Assembly: GCF_013184075.1 (NCBI RefSeq)
Contig: NZ_JABEQQ010000001.1
Span: 372,001-436,000 of the forward strand
Direction of reading: 5' to 3'
Length of the DNA: 64,000 nucleotides
Source of the DNA: Lentilactobacillus kribbianus
GTDB lineage: Bacteria > Bacillota > Bacilli > Lactobacillales > Lactobacillaceae
Shown: positions 35,410 to 44,652 of the stretch, one piece after another
Layout: each line of letters opens with the position of its first letter
Position numbering within the stretch: the stretch's first letter is position 1
Made by a program: the position numbers and the translations under genes
The notes under the pieces: generated by a model
The model's input: the letters and a program-made list of their open reading frames with translations, nothing else
Databases searched by the model: none
Told to the model about the DNA's origin: nothing

Positions 35410-36444
35410 TTAATTAAAGACCCGTTTAACACCAGCAATGTCTGAACGTTGACTATTTTGAATTGGTTGAACCATGATCTTTGGTGGCCAACTTTCAATT
35501 ACTTTATTATGGCCTAAATAAATGGCTACATGCCAGATAGTGTGAGTTCCTGGTTGATAATAAAAAATCAAATCACCGCGTTGACGTTGATTGTAAGCCA
35601 CTTTACGTAACTTTTTAGCCGCCCACAAATTACGACTGTTCCATTCATTACCAGGGTAAGCATGGTGAATCGATGACGTTGGTAATGGGTTAACCCCACC
35701 GGCGTACATAGCTTGCATAGCTAATCCAGAGCAATCAGTACCATAACTTGGTTCTGAAGAAGAACCCACTAAGTATAGTTTATTCTTGTATTTGTAAGCT
35801 TGCTTAATCATCGCTTCAATATGTTGTGACCGGGTATTCCAAGCATGAGCCCCTAATGGTGCAATGTATGAATCAATAGCGGTAAATGATGATTTAGAAA
35901 AACCCATTTTAACCCAGGTCTTTTCGTCAACATTTCCCGTTACCTTTAAATGGTGCTTACTTTGAAAGGCTTTAACCGCATTATAAGTGGCGGTATTGTA
36001 TTTATTATAACCGTAGAAGGTTCCCATTTTTTTCATAATCTTCCAAGTTTTGATACCTTCATAATTACGTTTAACCATATAGCCTACTTTACCGTATGGT
36101 TTAATTTGGGTGTTAGCAACTTGATAGTATTGCTTAGGATTTTGGTAACCAGAAGTTTTCGCAACATACTGCTTATTAGCCGTTACATAGTAATTACCAC
36201 TAACTTTCAATACCGGCGTTTTTTTAGTAGTGTGCTTCATACCGATTACGTGCAGCATGGTACCTTTGTGGACTAATTTAGCCCTTTTAGTTCGGTTAAC
36301 ATCCTTATATTCATACAAACCTTTTTTAGCTTTGACAATTGTCGGATTAGCCGTGTAATACTTACTATTAGCCGCAGCCACTTGACTGCCACCAATTAGC
36401 ATCCCCATTACGGCCATCAACATAGTCATCCTTATTTTTTTCAT
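35410..36444 (-). CDS. Secreted NlpC/P60 peptidoglycan hydrolase with peptidoglycan-binding domain
   Basis: A 344-residue exported protein: Sec signal peptide (cleavage near VAAANS, about residue 26), an SLAP/SH3-like cell-wall module (about 30-105, rich in Lys/Tyr), a peptidoglycan-binding domain (YNAVKAFQSKHHLKVTGNVDEKTW, about 155-180) and a C-terminal NlpC/P60 domain with the catalytic Cys in YGTDCSGLAMQ and His in IWHVAIYLG. Such enzymes usually cut D-Glu-to-diamino-acid bonds in peptidoglycan. AGGGAGGG precedes the ATG. It follows the C39-like gene by 17 bases, so the two exported hydrolases form an operon. Confidence 0.88.
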   Translation of the reverse strand: MKKIRMTMLMAVMGMLIGGSQVAAANSKYYTANPTIVKAKKGLYEYKDVNRTKRAKLVHKGTMLHVIGMKHTTKKTPVLKVSGNYYVTANKQYVAKTSGYQNPKQYYQVANTQIKPYGKVGYMVKRNYEGIKTWKIMKKMGTFYGYNKYNTATYNAVKAFQSKHHLKVTGNVDEKTWVKMGFSKSSFTAIDSYIAPLGAHAWNTRSQHIEAMIKQAYKYKNKLYLVGSSSEPSYGTDCSGLAMQAMYAGGVNPLPTSSIHHAYPGNEWNSRNLWAAKKLRKVAYNQRQRGDLIFYYQPGTHTIWHVAIYLGHNKVIESWPPKIMVQPIQNSQRSDIAGVKRVFN

Positions 36445-36461
36445 GATAAACCCTCCCTTAA

Positions 36462-37355
36462 TTAATAGCTGAGTGCACGATAAGCATCAGCTTTACGATG
36501 ACTCTTAAAACTAGTTAGTTTCATTGAGGTCCGCTTCTTAGTCCACGGATCATTGTAATAAGCACGGGTACTACTATAACCAGTTAAAGTAATCGCGTGA
36601 TTAGGAAAACCGTCAACATTGGCTAACCAAACAACCACTGGCTTATTGGCCTTAATATATTTCTTGAAAGTACCAAATGAATCCCCGGTGAGGTCTTTAG
36701 ATAAACCGCCATATTTTTTAACGGTTTTTAATAGTCCCTTAGGATAAACATACCACCCTGAGGCCTTATATGGGTCGCCAACGAATCCTTTATTAGGATT
36801 GGAACTGCGTGGCATCGCATTAGCCAATTGGGTTTTCGTGACGTGAACCCCTTTATATTGCAGCATCATGGTGACCGCTGTAATTTCACACCCCGTAGGC
36901 AGTTCCGGCCGTTGCCCAATCAGGGGAGCGTATAATTTGCGACTGTTTTTAATATTGGTACCATGTTCGTGAATCCAGCCGGAGGTAGTTCCCCTATATG
37001 TAAATTTCAACCACAAACCATCTTGCGTTCGTTCTTCTCTGGTAATGTGAATTTCTTTATTAGCCCATTTACTGCCTTTAGCAATAGCTTTCATATTAGC
37101 AGCACTGGTTTTGGCAGCACCACTTTTATAAACGTTGTAATTTTTCTTGTTATTAGCACCCATTTGCGTGTAATAACTAACTTTTTTCAACGATTTAATA
37201 GGTAAATATTTGGTTGGTGCTGCTGATGAATAAGTACTGGTAGCTTGTGCTGGTGCTGCGGTCGTTTCGTTAGTAGTAGCTGCGGCCACCCTTAATCCGC
37301 TAGCAGCAAACAATAGTCCACCACTAACTAAGCCGATTAATACCGGTATTTTCAT
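36462..37355 (-). CDS. Exported C39-like (peptidase_C39_2) protein
   Basis: A 297-residue exported protein. Signal peptide with cleavage near RVAAATT (about residue 25), a Thr/Ala linker, an SH3-like module (about 50-130; SYYTQMG... SGWIHEHG), then a C39-like cysteine peptidase domain with LPTGCEITAVTMML containing the Cys and FPNHAITLTGYSS the His. Such proteins are common in lactobacilli; cleavage targets are unknown and may be wall proteins or peptides. ATG 37355 with GGGGG 5 bases upstream is chosen over a TTG 12 bases earlier. First gene of a two-gene operon with the NlpC/P60 hydrolase. Confidence 0.82.
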   Translation of the reverse strand: MKIPVLIGLVSGGLLFAASGLRVAAATTNETTAAPAQATSTYSSAAPTKYLPIKSLKKVSYYTQMGANNKKNYNVYKSGAAKTSAANMKAIAKGSKWANKEIHITREERTQDGLWLKFTYRGTTSGWIHEHGTNIKNSRKLYAPLIGQRPELPTGCEITAVTMMLQYKGVHVTKTQLANAMPRSSNPNKGFVGDPYKASGWYVYPKGLLKTVKKYGGLSKDLTGDSFGTFKKYIKANKPVVVWLANVDGFPNHAITLTGYSSTRAYYNDPWTKKRTSMKLTSFKSHRKADAYRALSY

Positions 37356-37535
37356 GGTAACCCCCAAAGTATAAATTTATGAATATAACTATATTAGTAT
37401 AGCACAGGCATTAGTATCATTTGTTAGCAAATTTTTGGTAATGATTGTGTGTGAAGCATCCCTTTCAATTGAAATTAAACTCTAAAAACGGTTAGAATAT
37501 GGTTACTAAGATCACTAGATAAAGAGGGAATTGAT

Positions 37536-38468
37536 ATGAAAAAAGGAAGAATGGCAGCAGCAATTGCCTTACCGGTGATCACGGTTACCGGCTTGTTAGA
37601 TGTTTCAGAGCGGCTCTATAATTTTGTCTTTGATCGTGTGGACGAAGTACCAGCCACCTCGGCGGACAAACAAAAATATGCCCAACAATATTACGATTAC
37701 GTTGACTGGTTGCACACGAAACCCACTCGAACTTGGTACCTAAATCCCAATACTGACACTCAATTAGCAGCAACCTATGTTCCCGCTACGAAAGCGACTA
37801 AAGACGTGGTGATTATTGCTCACGGCTACAAAGGTAACGGTGAAACCATGGCCAATTATGCCAAAATGTTTCATGATCTGGGATTTAATGTTTTGCTACC
37901 TGATAGTCGTGCTCACGGGCAATCTACTGGTAAATACATTACTTTCGGCTGGTTAGATCGGCTTGATTATTTGGACTGGTTAAATAAAATTATCGAGTCC
38001 TTAGGTAATGACTGTCGCATTATTTTATTCGGGGTTTCCATGGGTGGTGCTACGGTAGAAATGCTTAGTGGTGAACAATTACCATCACAAGTAAAGGTGA
38101 TCATTGCTGATTGTGGTTACTCAAATATCAACTCTGAATTAACTTATTTACTCAAGCGCTTGTATCATTTGCCTAAATACCCGCTCCTACCTACTGTTAG
38201 TATGATTAACAAGCGCCGTCAAGGCTTTAACTTAAAACAAGTGTCATCCATTGAACAACTGCAAAAAAATCATTTACCCATTTTCTTTATTCATGGTGAA
38301 AAAGATACTTACGTGCCCACGGAAATGGTTGAAGAAAATTACGCCGCCACTGCTGGACCGAAGGAAAAATGGATTGTTAAAGATGCCACCCATGCTGAAA
38401 GTTTTTGGATTGATCCCAAGGCCTACCAAGCTCATATTACAGACTTTTTAAATCGCTATTTTAATTAA
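37536..38468 (+). CDS. Membrane-anchored alpha/beta hydrolase
   Basis: A 310-residue hydrolase. A hydrophobic N-terminal segment (residues about 7-25) may anchor it. The fold is shown by VVIIAHGYKGNGETM (oxyanion region), nucleophile elbow FGVSMGGATV (about residue 168), IFFIHGEKDTYVP with the acid, and THAESFW with the catalytic His. It resembles the YqkD/BAAT-like esterases; substrate unknown. GAGGG precedes ATG 37536. Divergent from the C39-like operon, followed by a terminator and then a TetR-type gene that may or may not control it. Confidence 0.83.
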   Translation: MKKGRMAAAIALPVITVTGLLDVSERLYNFVFDRVDEVPATSADKQKYAQQYYDYVDWLHTKPTRTWYLNPNTDTQLAATYVPATKATKDVVIIAHGYKGNGETMANYAKMFHDLGFNVLLPDSRAHGQSTGKYITFGWLDRLDYLDWLNKIIESLGNDCRIILFGVSMGGATVEMLSGEQLPSQVKVIIADCGYSNINSELTYLLKRLYHLPKYPLLPTVSMINKRRQGFNLKQVSSIEQLQKNHLPIFFIHGEKDTYVPTEMVEENYAATAGPKEKWIVKDATHAESFWIDPKAYQAHITDFLNRYFN

Positions 38469-38473
38469 TGACT

Positions 38474-38499
38474 ATCACCTCATCGGGGTGATTTTTTTA
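38474..38499 (+). terminator. Terminator after the alpha/beta hydrolase gene
   Basis: ATCACC, short loop, GGGGTGAT and a run of seven T. Confidence 0.85.
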
Positions 38500-38590
38500 T
38501 TAATTTATGAAAGCGCCAACAGAATTCTCAAAACATGCTACAATAGCAATGATGGTTTAGCTATATTTATCATAAAAATAGGAGGTATTT

Positions 38591-39214
38591 ATGCCCAGTA
38601 TATTCACTCGTCGTAAGAGTGACGTAGTTATTGACGATATTTTTGCGGCAACGTATCAAATGCTTCAAACTCAGCACTTTAAAGATATTACCTTTAAGCG
38701 AATCAAAAAAGCAGCTCAAGTTAGTCGCTCCGTTATCCATCATTATTGGATGAATCCGTTGGATTTAAGCGTGGCTACCATCGATAATTGGACTCAAAAT
38801 GACGAACAGTGTATGCAAGCCCTGGAATTTGATAACGGTAGTTTACGAGCTGACTTAATATACGCTGGTAATCAATTCGCTGATTACGTGATTCGGCTGC
38901 CAGATGAATTCAATCGAATTCTCATTATCGAATTGCAGCACCAAGATTGGCCCACTAAAAAGTTACTCAAAGCAACTCATCGTTATGCGCTCAAATTAAT
39001 GCGTAAAACCACCAAGCTAGCAAAAAAACGCGGTGAAATTAAGCAAAATATCAAATTACCAATCACCACCAAACTAGTATTATTTCAACTAATTCGCTAC
39101 CAAAATTACCTTTCTGGTCAACCAGTTAGTTCAGAAATGATCACTCACTGGGTGGATGACATCGTGTTGCCAGCGATTGCTAAAGAAAATCAACGCCTCT
39201 TAATTGTTTCCTAA
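38591..39214 (+). CDS. TetR/AcrR-family regulator
   Basis: A 207-residue protein with a TetR-type HTH near residues 25-50 (FKDITFKRIKKAAQVSRSVIHHYWMNP), where family members usually end in YYHF. The C-terminal ligand domain is helical and has no recognisable signature. A strong TAGGAGG ribosome site precedes ATG 38591. The target is not evident: neighbours are the hydrolase upstream and the convergent GlnPQ operon downstream, separated by a terminator. Confidence 0.78.
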   Translation: MPSIFTRRKSDVVIDDIFAATYQMLQTQHFKDITFKRIKKAAQVSRSVIHHYWMNPLDLSVATIDNWTQNDEQCMQALEFDNGSLRADLIYAGNQFADYVIRLPDEFNRILIIELQHQDWPTKKLLKATHRYALKLMRKTTKLAKKRGEIKQNIKLPITTKLVLFQLIRYQNYLSGQPVSSEMITHWVDDIVLPAIAKENQRLLIVS

Positions 39215-39216
39215 AT

Positions 39217-39267
39217 TAAAAAAGCCTTCATTGTCATTGAATTGATATTGATAATGAAGGCTTTTTT
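39217..39267. terminator. Bidirectional terminator
   Basis: AAAAAAGCCTTCATT and AATGAAGGCTTTTTT arms with a ~20-base imperfectly paired loop; between convergent TetR and glnQ genes. Confidence 0.9.
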
Positions 39268-39272
39268 ATATT

Positions 39273-40013
39273 TTAATGCGTTAATTTACTAATAAAATCC
39301 TGGGCCCGCTTAGTCTGTGGGTGCGTAAAAAACGCTTCTGGGGTCCCGGTTTCTTGAATGTAGCCATCGGCCATAAACCAAATTTGATCTGCGACTGATT
39401 TGGCAAATTCCATTTCGTGAGTAACTACTACCATTGTCATACCCTTATTAGCCAAAGCTTTCATCACATTTAATACTTCCCCGACCATTTCTGGATCTAA
39501 TGCCGAAGTTGGTTCATCAAATAACATCACTTCTGGTTGCATCGCTAATGCTCTGGCAATCGCTACCCGTTGTTTTTGTCCCCCTGACAAACTACTAGGA
39601 AATTGTGTAGCATAATCAAGCATCCCCACCTTTTGTAACTGCTGTTTAGCGATGTCAGCCGCTTGAGTGACTGACATCTTCTTCACTTTAGTCAAAGCTA
39701 GTTTCACGTTTTCCAAGGTATTCATGTTGGGAAACAAATTAAAACTTTGAAAAACCATTCCCATTTTTTTCCGTAACTTATCCAATTGGGCTTCCTTTAA
39801 GCCAATCAATTGTTGTCCTTCAAATAAAACCGCCCCACTAGTCGGAGTTTCCAGTAAATTTAAGCACCGTAAAAAGGTACTTTTACCACTACCAGAAGGT
39901 CCAATTACAACAATCACTTGTCCCTGATTCACTTGTTCACTGATACCTTTTAAAATTTCCTTATCCCCATAATTTTTAGTGAGGTCCTTCACCTCGATAA
40001 TTGTTTTAGTCAT
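39273..40013 (-). CDS. glnQ: Glutamine/glutamate ABC importer ATPase GlnQ
   Basis: A 246-residue ATPase: Walker [10 protein letters not shown] (about residue 38), Q-loop VFQSFNLFP, signature [15 protein letters not shown], Walker [13 protein letters not shown], switch His VVVTHEM. Its start overlaps the end of the fused GlnP gene by 8 bases. Together they form the GlnPQ-type importer known from lactococci, which brings glutamine, glutamate and sometimes asparagine into the cell. Confidence 0.9.
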   Translation of the reverse strand: MTKTIIEVKDLTKNYGDKEILKGISEQVNQGQVIVVIGPSGSGKSTFLRCLNLLETPTSGAVLFEGQQLIGLKEAQLDKLRKKMGMVFQSFNLFPNMNTLENVKLALTKVKKMSVTQAADIAKQQLQKVGMLDYATQFPSSLSGGQKQRVAIARALAMQPEVMLFDEPTSALDPEMVGEVLNVMKALANKGMTMVVVTHEMEFAKSVADQIWFMADGYIQETGTPEAFFTHPQTKRAQDFISKLTH

Positions 40014-41478
40014 GTTTCATCCTCTTTTCGAAGTGATTTAAAATCCTAGATGCCGTAAAGGTCAAAATAAAGTAGATCACCATGATGACCGCAATCGGCG
40101 CTACTCCTCGATACGTATCCGAACGAACAATATTAGCTTGATAAATTAGTTCTGTGACCCCAATGATGGATACAATGGAACTGTCTTTAATTAAGGTAAT
40201 AAATTCGTTTCCTAAAGAAGGCCAAATGTTCTTTAAAGCTTGTGGCAAAATCACGTACCGCATGGTAAGGCCTTTAGACATTCCTAAGCTTCTAGCGGCT
40301 TCGGTTTGCCCAGGATCCACTGAATTGATTCCTCCTCGAATATATTCGGCTACATAAGCGCCCGAGTTCAGTGAAATAGCAATAATTCCTGAAACCAGTG
40401 CAGGCAAGTTAACAACCAGACCTAATCCAAAGTAAACAAACATCACTTGAACCATCATTGGTGTCCCCCGCACAAATTCCACGTAAGCTGTTGCTAACCA
40501 ACGAATCACGTTCTTCAATGGATTTCCATTTAATTGGCGTAATAAGGCTAAGATGACACCAATAATAAAACCAAAAATTACCGAGCAAACCGTAATAATC
40601 AGTGTGTATTTAATTCCAATGGCAAAAGCCTTCCAGTAATGCCACATCGAGGTGTTCACCGTATTAGTTTTCATATATTTACCAGCAGCAGGTAAATACT
40701 TTTTATTCACTAACTGTTCTTTTTTAATGGTTGCGATGGATTTATTGGCTTGATTAACCAATGTCGTACTCCCTTTTTGAAAGGCTACGGCCGAATTAGT
40801 TGATGAAGCATTCAAATCAAAATGCGTGGGAATAGCCACTAAAGATTTGTTATTGGCCGCATAAGCTTCTGCGGTGGGCTTTTCCATGGCCACACCAGCT
40901 ACCTTGTGACTTTGTAAGGCTAATACCAAATCTGATGCTGACGTCATGCCTTTAATTTTGACATCTTTAATTTGTTTTTTTGATTCCACATACTGGGTAG
41001 AACCAGTTTGCGCACCCACCGTTTTATTCTCAAATGAATTCTTGTCGTGGTAACGCCATTGATCAGATTTATTAATTAAAATATCAAATCCACCTTGATA
41101 ATAAATATCCGAAAAACTGACATTTTGTCGCCGTTCTGGGGTGGGATTCATCCCCGAAATAACCATATCCACTTTGCCGGTTTGCAGTCCGGTTAGCAAA
41201 GTATCAAACGACATTTTTTTGATTACTAATTCCACGCCCATATCTTTAGCAATTTTTTTGCCGATTTCCACATCCATTCCAACAATTTGACTTTTACCGT
41301 GAACTGTTGCTTCAAATTCATATGGGGGATAATCCGGAGATGTTCCCATCACTAACTCACCCTTGGCCTTGATTTGAGCCAGTGAATCATCAGCATGAAC
41401 TGAATGCGACATCGGCATCATCGTTAATGCTAGGGCAAAGATAAAACCCAACACTACTCCTATTTTTTTCTTTGGCAT
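40006..41478 (-). CDS. glnP: Fused substrate-binding/permease protein GlnP
   Basis: A 490-residue protein with a signal peptide (cleaved or retained, ending near VHADD), one family 3 substrate-binding domain (about 35-265) and a C-terminal permease domain of about five helices with EAA loop [22 protein letters not shown]. This fusion is the normal architecture of GlnP; Lactococcus lactis has two binding domains, this protein has one. Ribosome site is weak. Promoter TTGCAT-17-TATACT at 41520-41548. The importer assignment to glutamine/glutamate rests on architecture and GlnQ-like partner; other polar amino acids are possible. Confidence 0.88.
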   Translation of the reverse strand: MPKKKIGVVLGFIFALALTMMPMSHSVHADDSLAQIKAKGELVMGTSPDYPPYEFEATVHGKSQIVGMDVEIGKKIAKDMGVELVIKKMSFDTLLTGLQTGKVDMVISGMNPTPERRQNVSFSDIYYQGGFDILINKSDQWRYHDKNSFENKTVGAQTGSTQYVESKKQIKDVKIKGMTSASDLVLALQSHKVAGVAMEKPTAEAYAANNKSLVAIPTHFDLNASSTNSAVAFQKGSTTLVNQANKSIATIKKEQLVNKKYLPAAGKYMKTNTVNTSMWHYWKAFAIGIKYTLIITVCSVIFGFIIGVILALLRQLNGNPLKNVIRWLATAYVEFVRGTPMMVQVMFVYFGLGLVVNLPALVSGIIAISLNSGAYVAEYIRGGINSVDPGQTEAARSLGMSKGLTMRYVILPQALKNIWPSLGNEFITLIKDSSIVSIIGVTELIYQANIVRSDTYRGVAPIAVIMVIYFILTFTASRILNHFEKRMKHD

Positions 41479-41519
41479 AAATTACTCTTCCTCTCTGTCC
41501 TGCTTTTCTAATAGAGATG

Positions 41520-41548
41520 AGTATAACTGTAAATGGTTATTTATGCAA
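41520..41548 (-). promoter_or_regulatory. Promoter of glnPQ
   Basis: On the minus strand TTGCAT (41543-41548) and TATACT (41520-41525) 17 bases apart. The -35 lies in one copy of a TTATGCAA element repeated at 41541-41548 and 41572-41579. Confidence 0.6.
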
Positions 41549-41584
41549 TATAAATTCATAAAAAGGATATTTTATGCAAAAATA

Positions 41585-41615
41585 AAAAAGTCCATCTTAC
41601 TAAAGATGGACTTTT
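41585..41615 (-). terminator. Terminator after the aldo/keto reductase gene
   Basis: AAAAGTCCATCTT and AAGATGGACTTTT, loop ACTA, with a T-rich run on the minus strand. Confidence 0.88.
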
Positions 41616-41622
41616 GGGAGCT

Positions 41623-42570
41623 TTATTTGAAATATTTAAAGGCTTGATCAATGCGTTGATATTCATCTGGCGTTAATTCAATGCTCATCGATTGTGCGTT
41701 AGATTCCACTTGTTCTGGACGTTTAGCCCCAGGAATCACTACCGATACCAGCGGATTTTGCATGTACCACGCTAAAATGACTTGAGCAATGGTAGCTCCA
41801 TGACTAGCCGCAATTGGTTGAACCTGACTTACTGCCGTCAAGGCCTCACTAAATCGTTGTCCTTTAAAATCATCCATTTGACTACGAATATCGTCATCTA
41901 CAAAACTAACTGCTGAGTTATACTTTCCCGTCAATAATCCAGAGGCTAATGGGAAGTAAGGAACAAAGCTAATCATATTTTCAGCCAAGTAAGGCATCAT
42001 TTCTTTGGCATTTTGTTGGTGTAACAAGCTATATTCATCTTCAACAACATCAACGTAACCATCAGCATTAGCTTCCACAATTTGGGAAAGTGAAAAATTA
42101 GAAATACCAATAGCCCGAATTTTTCCTTGTTCTTTTAGGCGTTGTAAAGCTCCCACGGCTTCGGCTTTGGGGGTTTGTTCATCTGGAAAATGAATATAAA
42201 AGATATCCAGATAATCCGTTTGTAATCGTCGTAAACTATTATCTACTTGTTGCACTAAAAACTGGGGATCATTATTAATAACTTGCTGACCACTACTAAA
42301 ATCTTGAGCCCCTTTAGTAGCGATAGCAAAGCTATGCCGGTTATAATCTTTGATAGCTTTCCCGATTAACTCCTCAGAATGACCTAAGCCATAAGCATAG
42401 GCCGTATCAAGGAGAGTAATGCCAGAATTAAGCCCCGCTTTGACAATATCAATCCCAGTTTGATCAACTAAATTGGGAAACAAATTATTACCACCCACCG
42501 CGTTAGTACCTAGTCCTAGTGGTGTGGTCACCAAGTCCGTATCACCAATGGTCACATTTGGCTGAGTCAT
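41623..42570 (-). CDS. Aldo/keto reductase
   Basis: A 315-residue NADPH-dependent oxidoreductase with a TIM barrel. The catalytic tetrad is visible: Asp and Tyr in LLDTAYAYGLGHSEEL, Lys in IATKGA, His in FYIHFPD. The C-terminal cofactor loop VIPGAKRPEQVESN is typical. It looks like the YqkF/IolS group rather than a specific sugar reductase. It lies 19 bases after the HhH-GPD glycosylase gene, so they are probably co-transcribed, though no functional link is evident. Confidence 0.87.
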   Translation of the reverse strand: MTQPNVTIGDTDLVTTPLGLGTNAVGGNNLFPNLVDQTGIDIVKAGLNSGITLLDTAYAYGLGHSEELIGKAIKDYNRHSFAIATKGAQDFSSGQQVINNDPQFLVQQVDNSLRRLQTDYLDIFYIHFPDEQTPKAEAVGALQRLKEQGKIRAIGISNFSLSQIVEANADGYVDVVEDEYSLLHQQNAKEMMPYLAENMISFVPYFPLASGLLTGKYNSAVSFVDDDIRSQMDDFKGQRFSEALTAVSQVQPIAASHGATIAQVILAWYMQNPLVSVVIPGAKRPEQVESNAQSMSIELTPDEYQRIDQAFKYFK

Positions 42571-42589
42571 ATCACTACCTCCTAAATTA

Positions 42590-43255
42590 TTATTGTAGTT
42601 CCGCCAAAATTTTTGACGGTAGTTGCAAATCAGTTAATAGTTCGCCCTTAGGCTTATTTCCACTAAAACACAATTTACCGAATTCATCAATAGAAGCGTG
42701 CCACCTTCTAGCTCGCAAATTATCTAGCTCTAAATTAGCTTCCATGCTCCGTTGCAGTTTCTCATAAGTCAGTTTGGGGGAAGCTCCTAAGGTCACAAAT
42801 AAACGTCGCGCATAAGAATCAGCGATAAATTTAGCTCGATTAAAAATGAAGACTAACCAAACATCTGCGGTTTCATTACCAATACCAGGTAAGGACCGTA
42901 ATTGTTGTCGTAAGGTGGCGGTAGTTAATTGCTGAACCGTTTGAGGATTAAAATCCATCTGAGCAAAATAGTTAATGGCTGCTTTGATATACTTAGCCTT
43001 ACTTCGATATAAGCCAGCCGGTTTAATCAATTCTTGAATCTCATTTTCACTTAGTTTTTGCCAAGCCGCCAAATCAAATCCAATGGTATGGTCTAATTGA
43101 TTACTGACTTCCTCTACTTTACTTCCGGTAGCATTTTGAATTAGAATGCTTTGAATCACAATTTGATTCCACTGTTCTTTAGGCCACCAATGGTCTTGCG
43201 GTCCCACAGTTTGTTGTAGTAATTGTGCCAATTCTGGCAATGTAATTTGCGTCAT
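42590..43255 (-). CDS. HhH-GPD superfamily DNA glycosylase, endonuclease III-like without Fe-S cluster
   Basis: A 221-residue base excision repair protein. The helix-hairpin-helix and GPD region reads LPGIGNETADVWLVFIFNRAKFIADSYARRL, giving the catalytic Asp. The Lys of bifunctional endonuclease III (LPGVGRKTA) is replaced by Glu, and the C-terminal four-Cys Fe-S cluster is absent (only one Cys is seen, LCFSG). This fits a monofunctional glycosylase of unknown base specificity. AGGTGAG lies before the ATG. Co-directional with the aldo/keto reductase gene. Confidence 0.8.
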   Translation of the reverse strand: MTQITLPELAQLLQQTVGPQDHWWPKEQWNQIVIQSILIQNATGSKVEEVSNQLDHTIGFDLAAWQKLSENEIQELIKPAGLYRSKAKYIKAAINYFAQMDFNPQTVQQLTTATLRQQLRSLPGIGNETADVWLVFIFNRAKFIADSYARRLFVTLGASPKLTYEKLQRSMEANLELDNLRARRWHASIDEFGKLCFSGNKPKGELLTDLQLPSKILAELQ

Positions 43256-43369
43256 TTATATCTCACCTGTTCGTTGATTTTTAGCACCTGAAAGGTACTT
43301 AATTGGTAATTGCCTTCAACTTAACTATAATAGAATTATGTTTGTTTGGTTTACGTAAAGGAGAAAATT

Positions 43370-43870
43370 ATGCAAAATAGAGATACTCAATCACTAATTG
43401 CTAATGTTGGTCAGACTTTAATCGAACGCAATTTGTCCATTACTGCTGCTGAAAGTCTTACTGCCGGAATGTTTCAGAGTAACTTAGCGGACGTCGCCGG
43501 TATTTCCGCTATTTTTCCAGGTGGTTTTGTCACTTACGCTAACGAAGCTAAGGAAACCCTACTGGATATTCCCAAAGAAATTATTTCTCAATATGGGGTC
43601 GTTAGCAAGCATACCGCTATTTGGATGGCTCAACAGGCCAAAGCCAAACTGCAAACTAATATTGCTATTTCATTTACCGGAGTAGCTGGACCCGACTCTT
43701 TGGAAAATCAACCAGCCGGAACAGTCTGGATTGGTTTAGCTTATCGAAATGAAACACCATTTGGTCAGTTATTTCACTTTACCGGTAATCGCAATCAGGT
43801 TCGCGAACAAAGTGTGCACCAAGGTTTTCAATTACTAAAAGAACAATTACAGACAGATCATTCTTTTTAA
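43370..43870 (+). CDS. CinA C-terminal domain protein (NMN amidohydrolase type)
   Basis: A 166-residue stand-alone CinA-C domain; homologues (PncC) deamidate nicotinamide mononucleotide. Landmarks: ITAAESLTAGMFQSNLADVAGIS, FPGGFVTYANEAKETLL, GVVSKHTA and ISFTGVAGPDSLENQPAGTVWIG. The full two-domain CinA (about 410 residues) is not encoded here. ATG 43370 with AAGGAG is chosen over an earlier in-frame start that would read through the ribosome site. Confidence 0.88.
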   Translation: MQNRDTQSLIANVGQTLIERNLSITAAESLTAGMFQSNLADVAGISAIFPGGFVTYANEAKETLLDIPKEIISQYGVVSKHTAIWMAQQAKAKLQTNIAISFTGVAGPDSLENQPAGTVWIGLAYRNETPFGQLFHFTGNRNQVREQSVHQGFQLLKEQLQTDHSF

Positions 43871-43908
43871 ATGATCGAAAATACATTCTTGATTAATTTA
43901 ATAATATT

Positions 43909-43945
43909 AAAAAAGGTACCCCATTCCTAATGGGGTGCCTTTTAT
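43909..43945. terminator. Bidirectional terminator
   Basis: AAAAGGTACCCCATT and AATGGGGTGCCTTTT with a three-base loop, between convergent genes. Confidence 0.9.
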
Positions 43946-43946
43946 T

Positions 43947-44543
43947 TTATTCAATACAACCAATACCAATAATTTCATTACGATAATCTTGCGGTTCAGC
44001 CATGATTTCCATCACCACTCCCGCAATACTATTTCGCAATACCTGCCGACCACTGGCCGGATCAACATCTTTAATCATTTGATAATTTTCATCTTCATCA
44101 TCAATTAAGCCCGGCCGTAAAATAGTAAAATCTAAGTCAGCATTTTCAACAATCTCCATAGCATCTAGATAGGCCTGCCGAGGTGCTTTTTCCCGGACCT
44201 CTGTAGCACCTGTTTTACTTTCAGCATAAATTCCCATTGAAGCAACAAAAATCAAGCGGGTTGTCTTAACTCGTTTCATAGTGGCCACCACTGCTTCGGC
44301 AATAGCGGTAATGTTTTTATCAACCGCCACCACTACCACGTCTTGTCCAATGAGGACCTTATCTAAAACTACTTTATCAAAAACATCACCAGTAATAATT
44401 CTTTCTCGGCGCGGATCTTTAGCCTTGATACCAGTCGTATCGCGGGAAAGAAGGGTTAGCATGATGTCATCTCGCTGTAAAGCCGTCTCAACAAGTGTTT
44501 CTCCAACTGAACCAGTTGCACCAATAATCGCTAATTTTTTCAT
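43947..44543 (-). CDS. NAD(P)H-binding atypical SDR
   Basis: A 198-residue Rossmann-fold protein with an intact nucleotide loop KKLAIIGATGSVGETLVE at the N terminus and the strand/helix LDFTILRPGLIDDE near residue 145, as in NmrA/YhfK-like atypical SDRs. Substrate unknown; some act as redox sensors or stress proteins. GGGAGAG precedes the ATG. Unlike its relative at 14079 it keeps all loop glycines. Confidence 0.8.
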   Translation of the reverse strand: MKKLAIIGATGSVGETLVETALQRDDIMLTLLSRDTTGIKAKDPRRERIITGDVFDKVVLDKVLIGQDVVVVAVDKNITAIAEAVVATMKRVKTTRLIFVASMGIYAESKTGATEVREKAPRQAYLDAMEIVENADLDFTILRPGLIDDEDENYQMIKDVDPASGRQVLRNSIAGVVMEIMAEPQDYRNEIIGIGCIE

Positions 44544-44617
44544 GCCATTCTCTCCCTTTTTTAAGTTATTTTAACGCTAATTAATTACTATGCACTAATT
44601 TTAAACCGGTAATTGTA

Positions 44618-44648
44618 CAAAAAAACGACGTACTAATACGTCGTCTTA
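44618..44648 (-). terminator. Terminator of the pyridoxine operon
   Basis: On the minus strand ACGACGTA, TTAG loop, TACGTCGT, then a run of seven T. Confidence 0.9.
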
Positions 44649-44652
44649 AGAT

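Noticed and set aside
40006-41478. GlnP as an erroneous fusion of two genes
   Set aside because: A binding domain fused to the permease is the normal form of GlnP in lactic acid bacteria.
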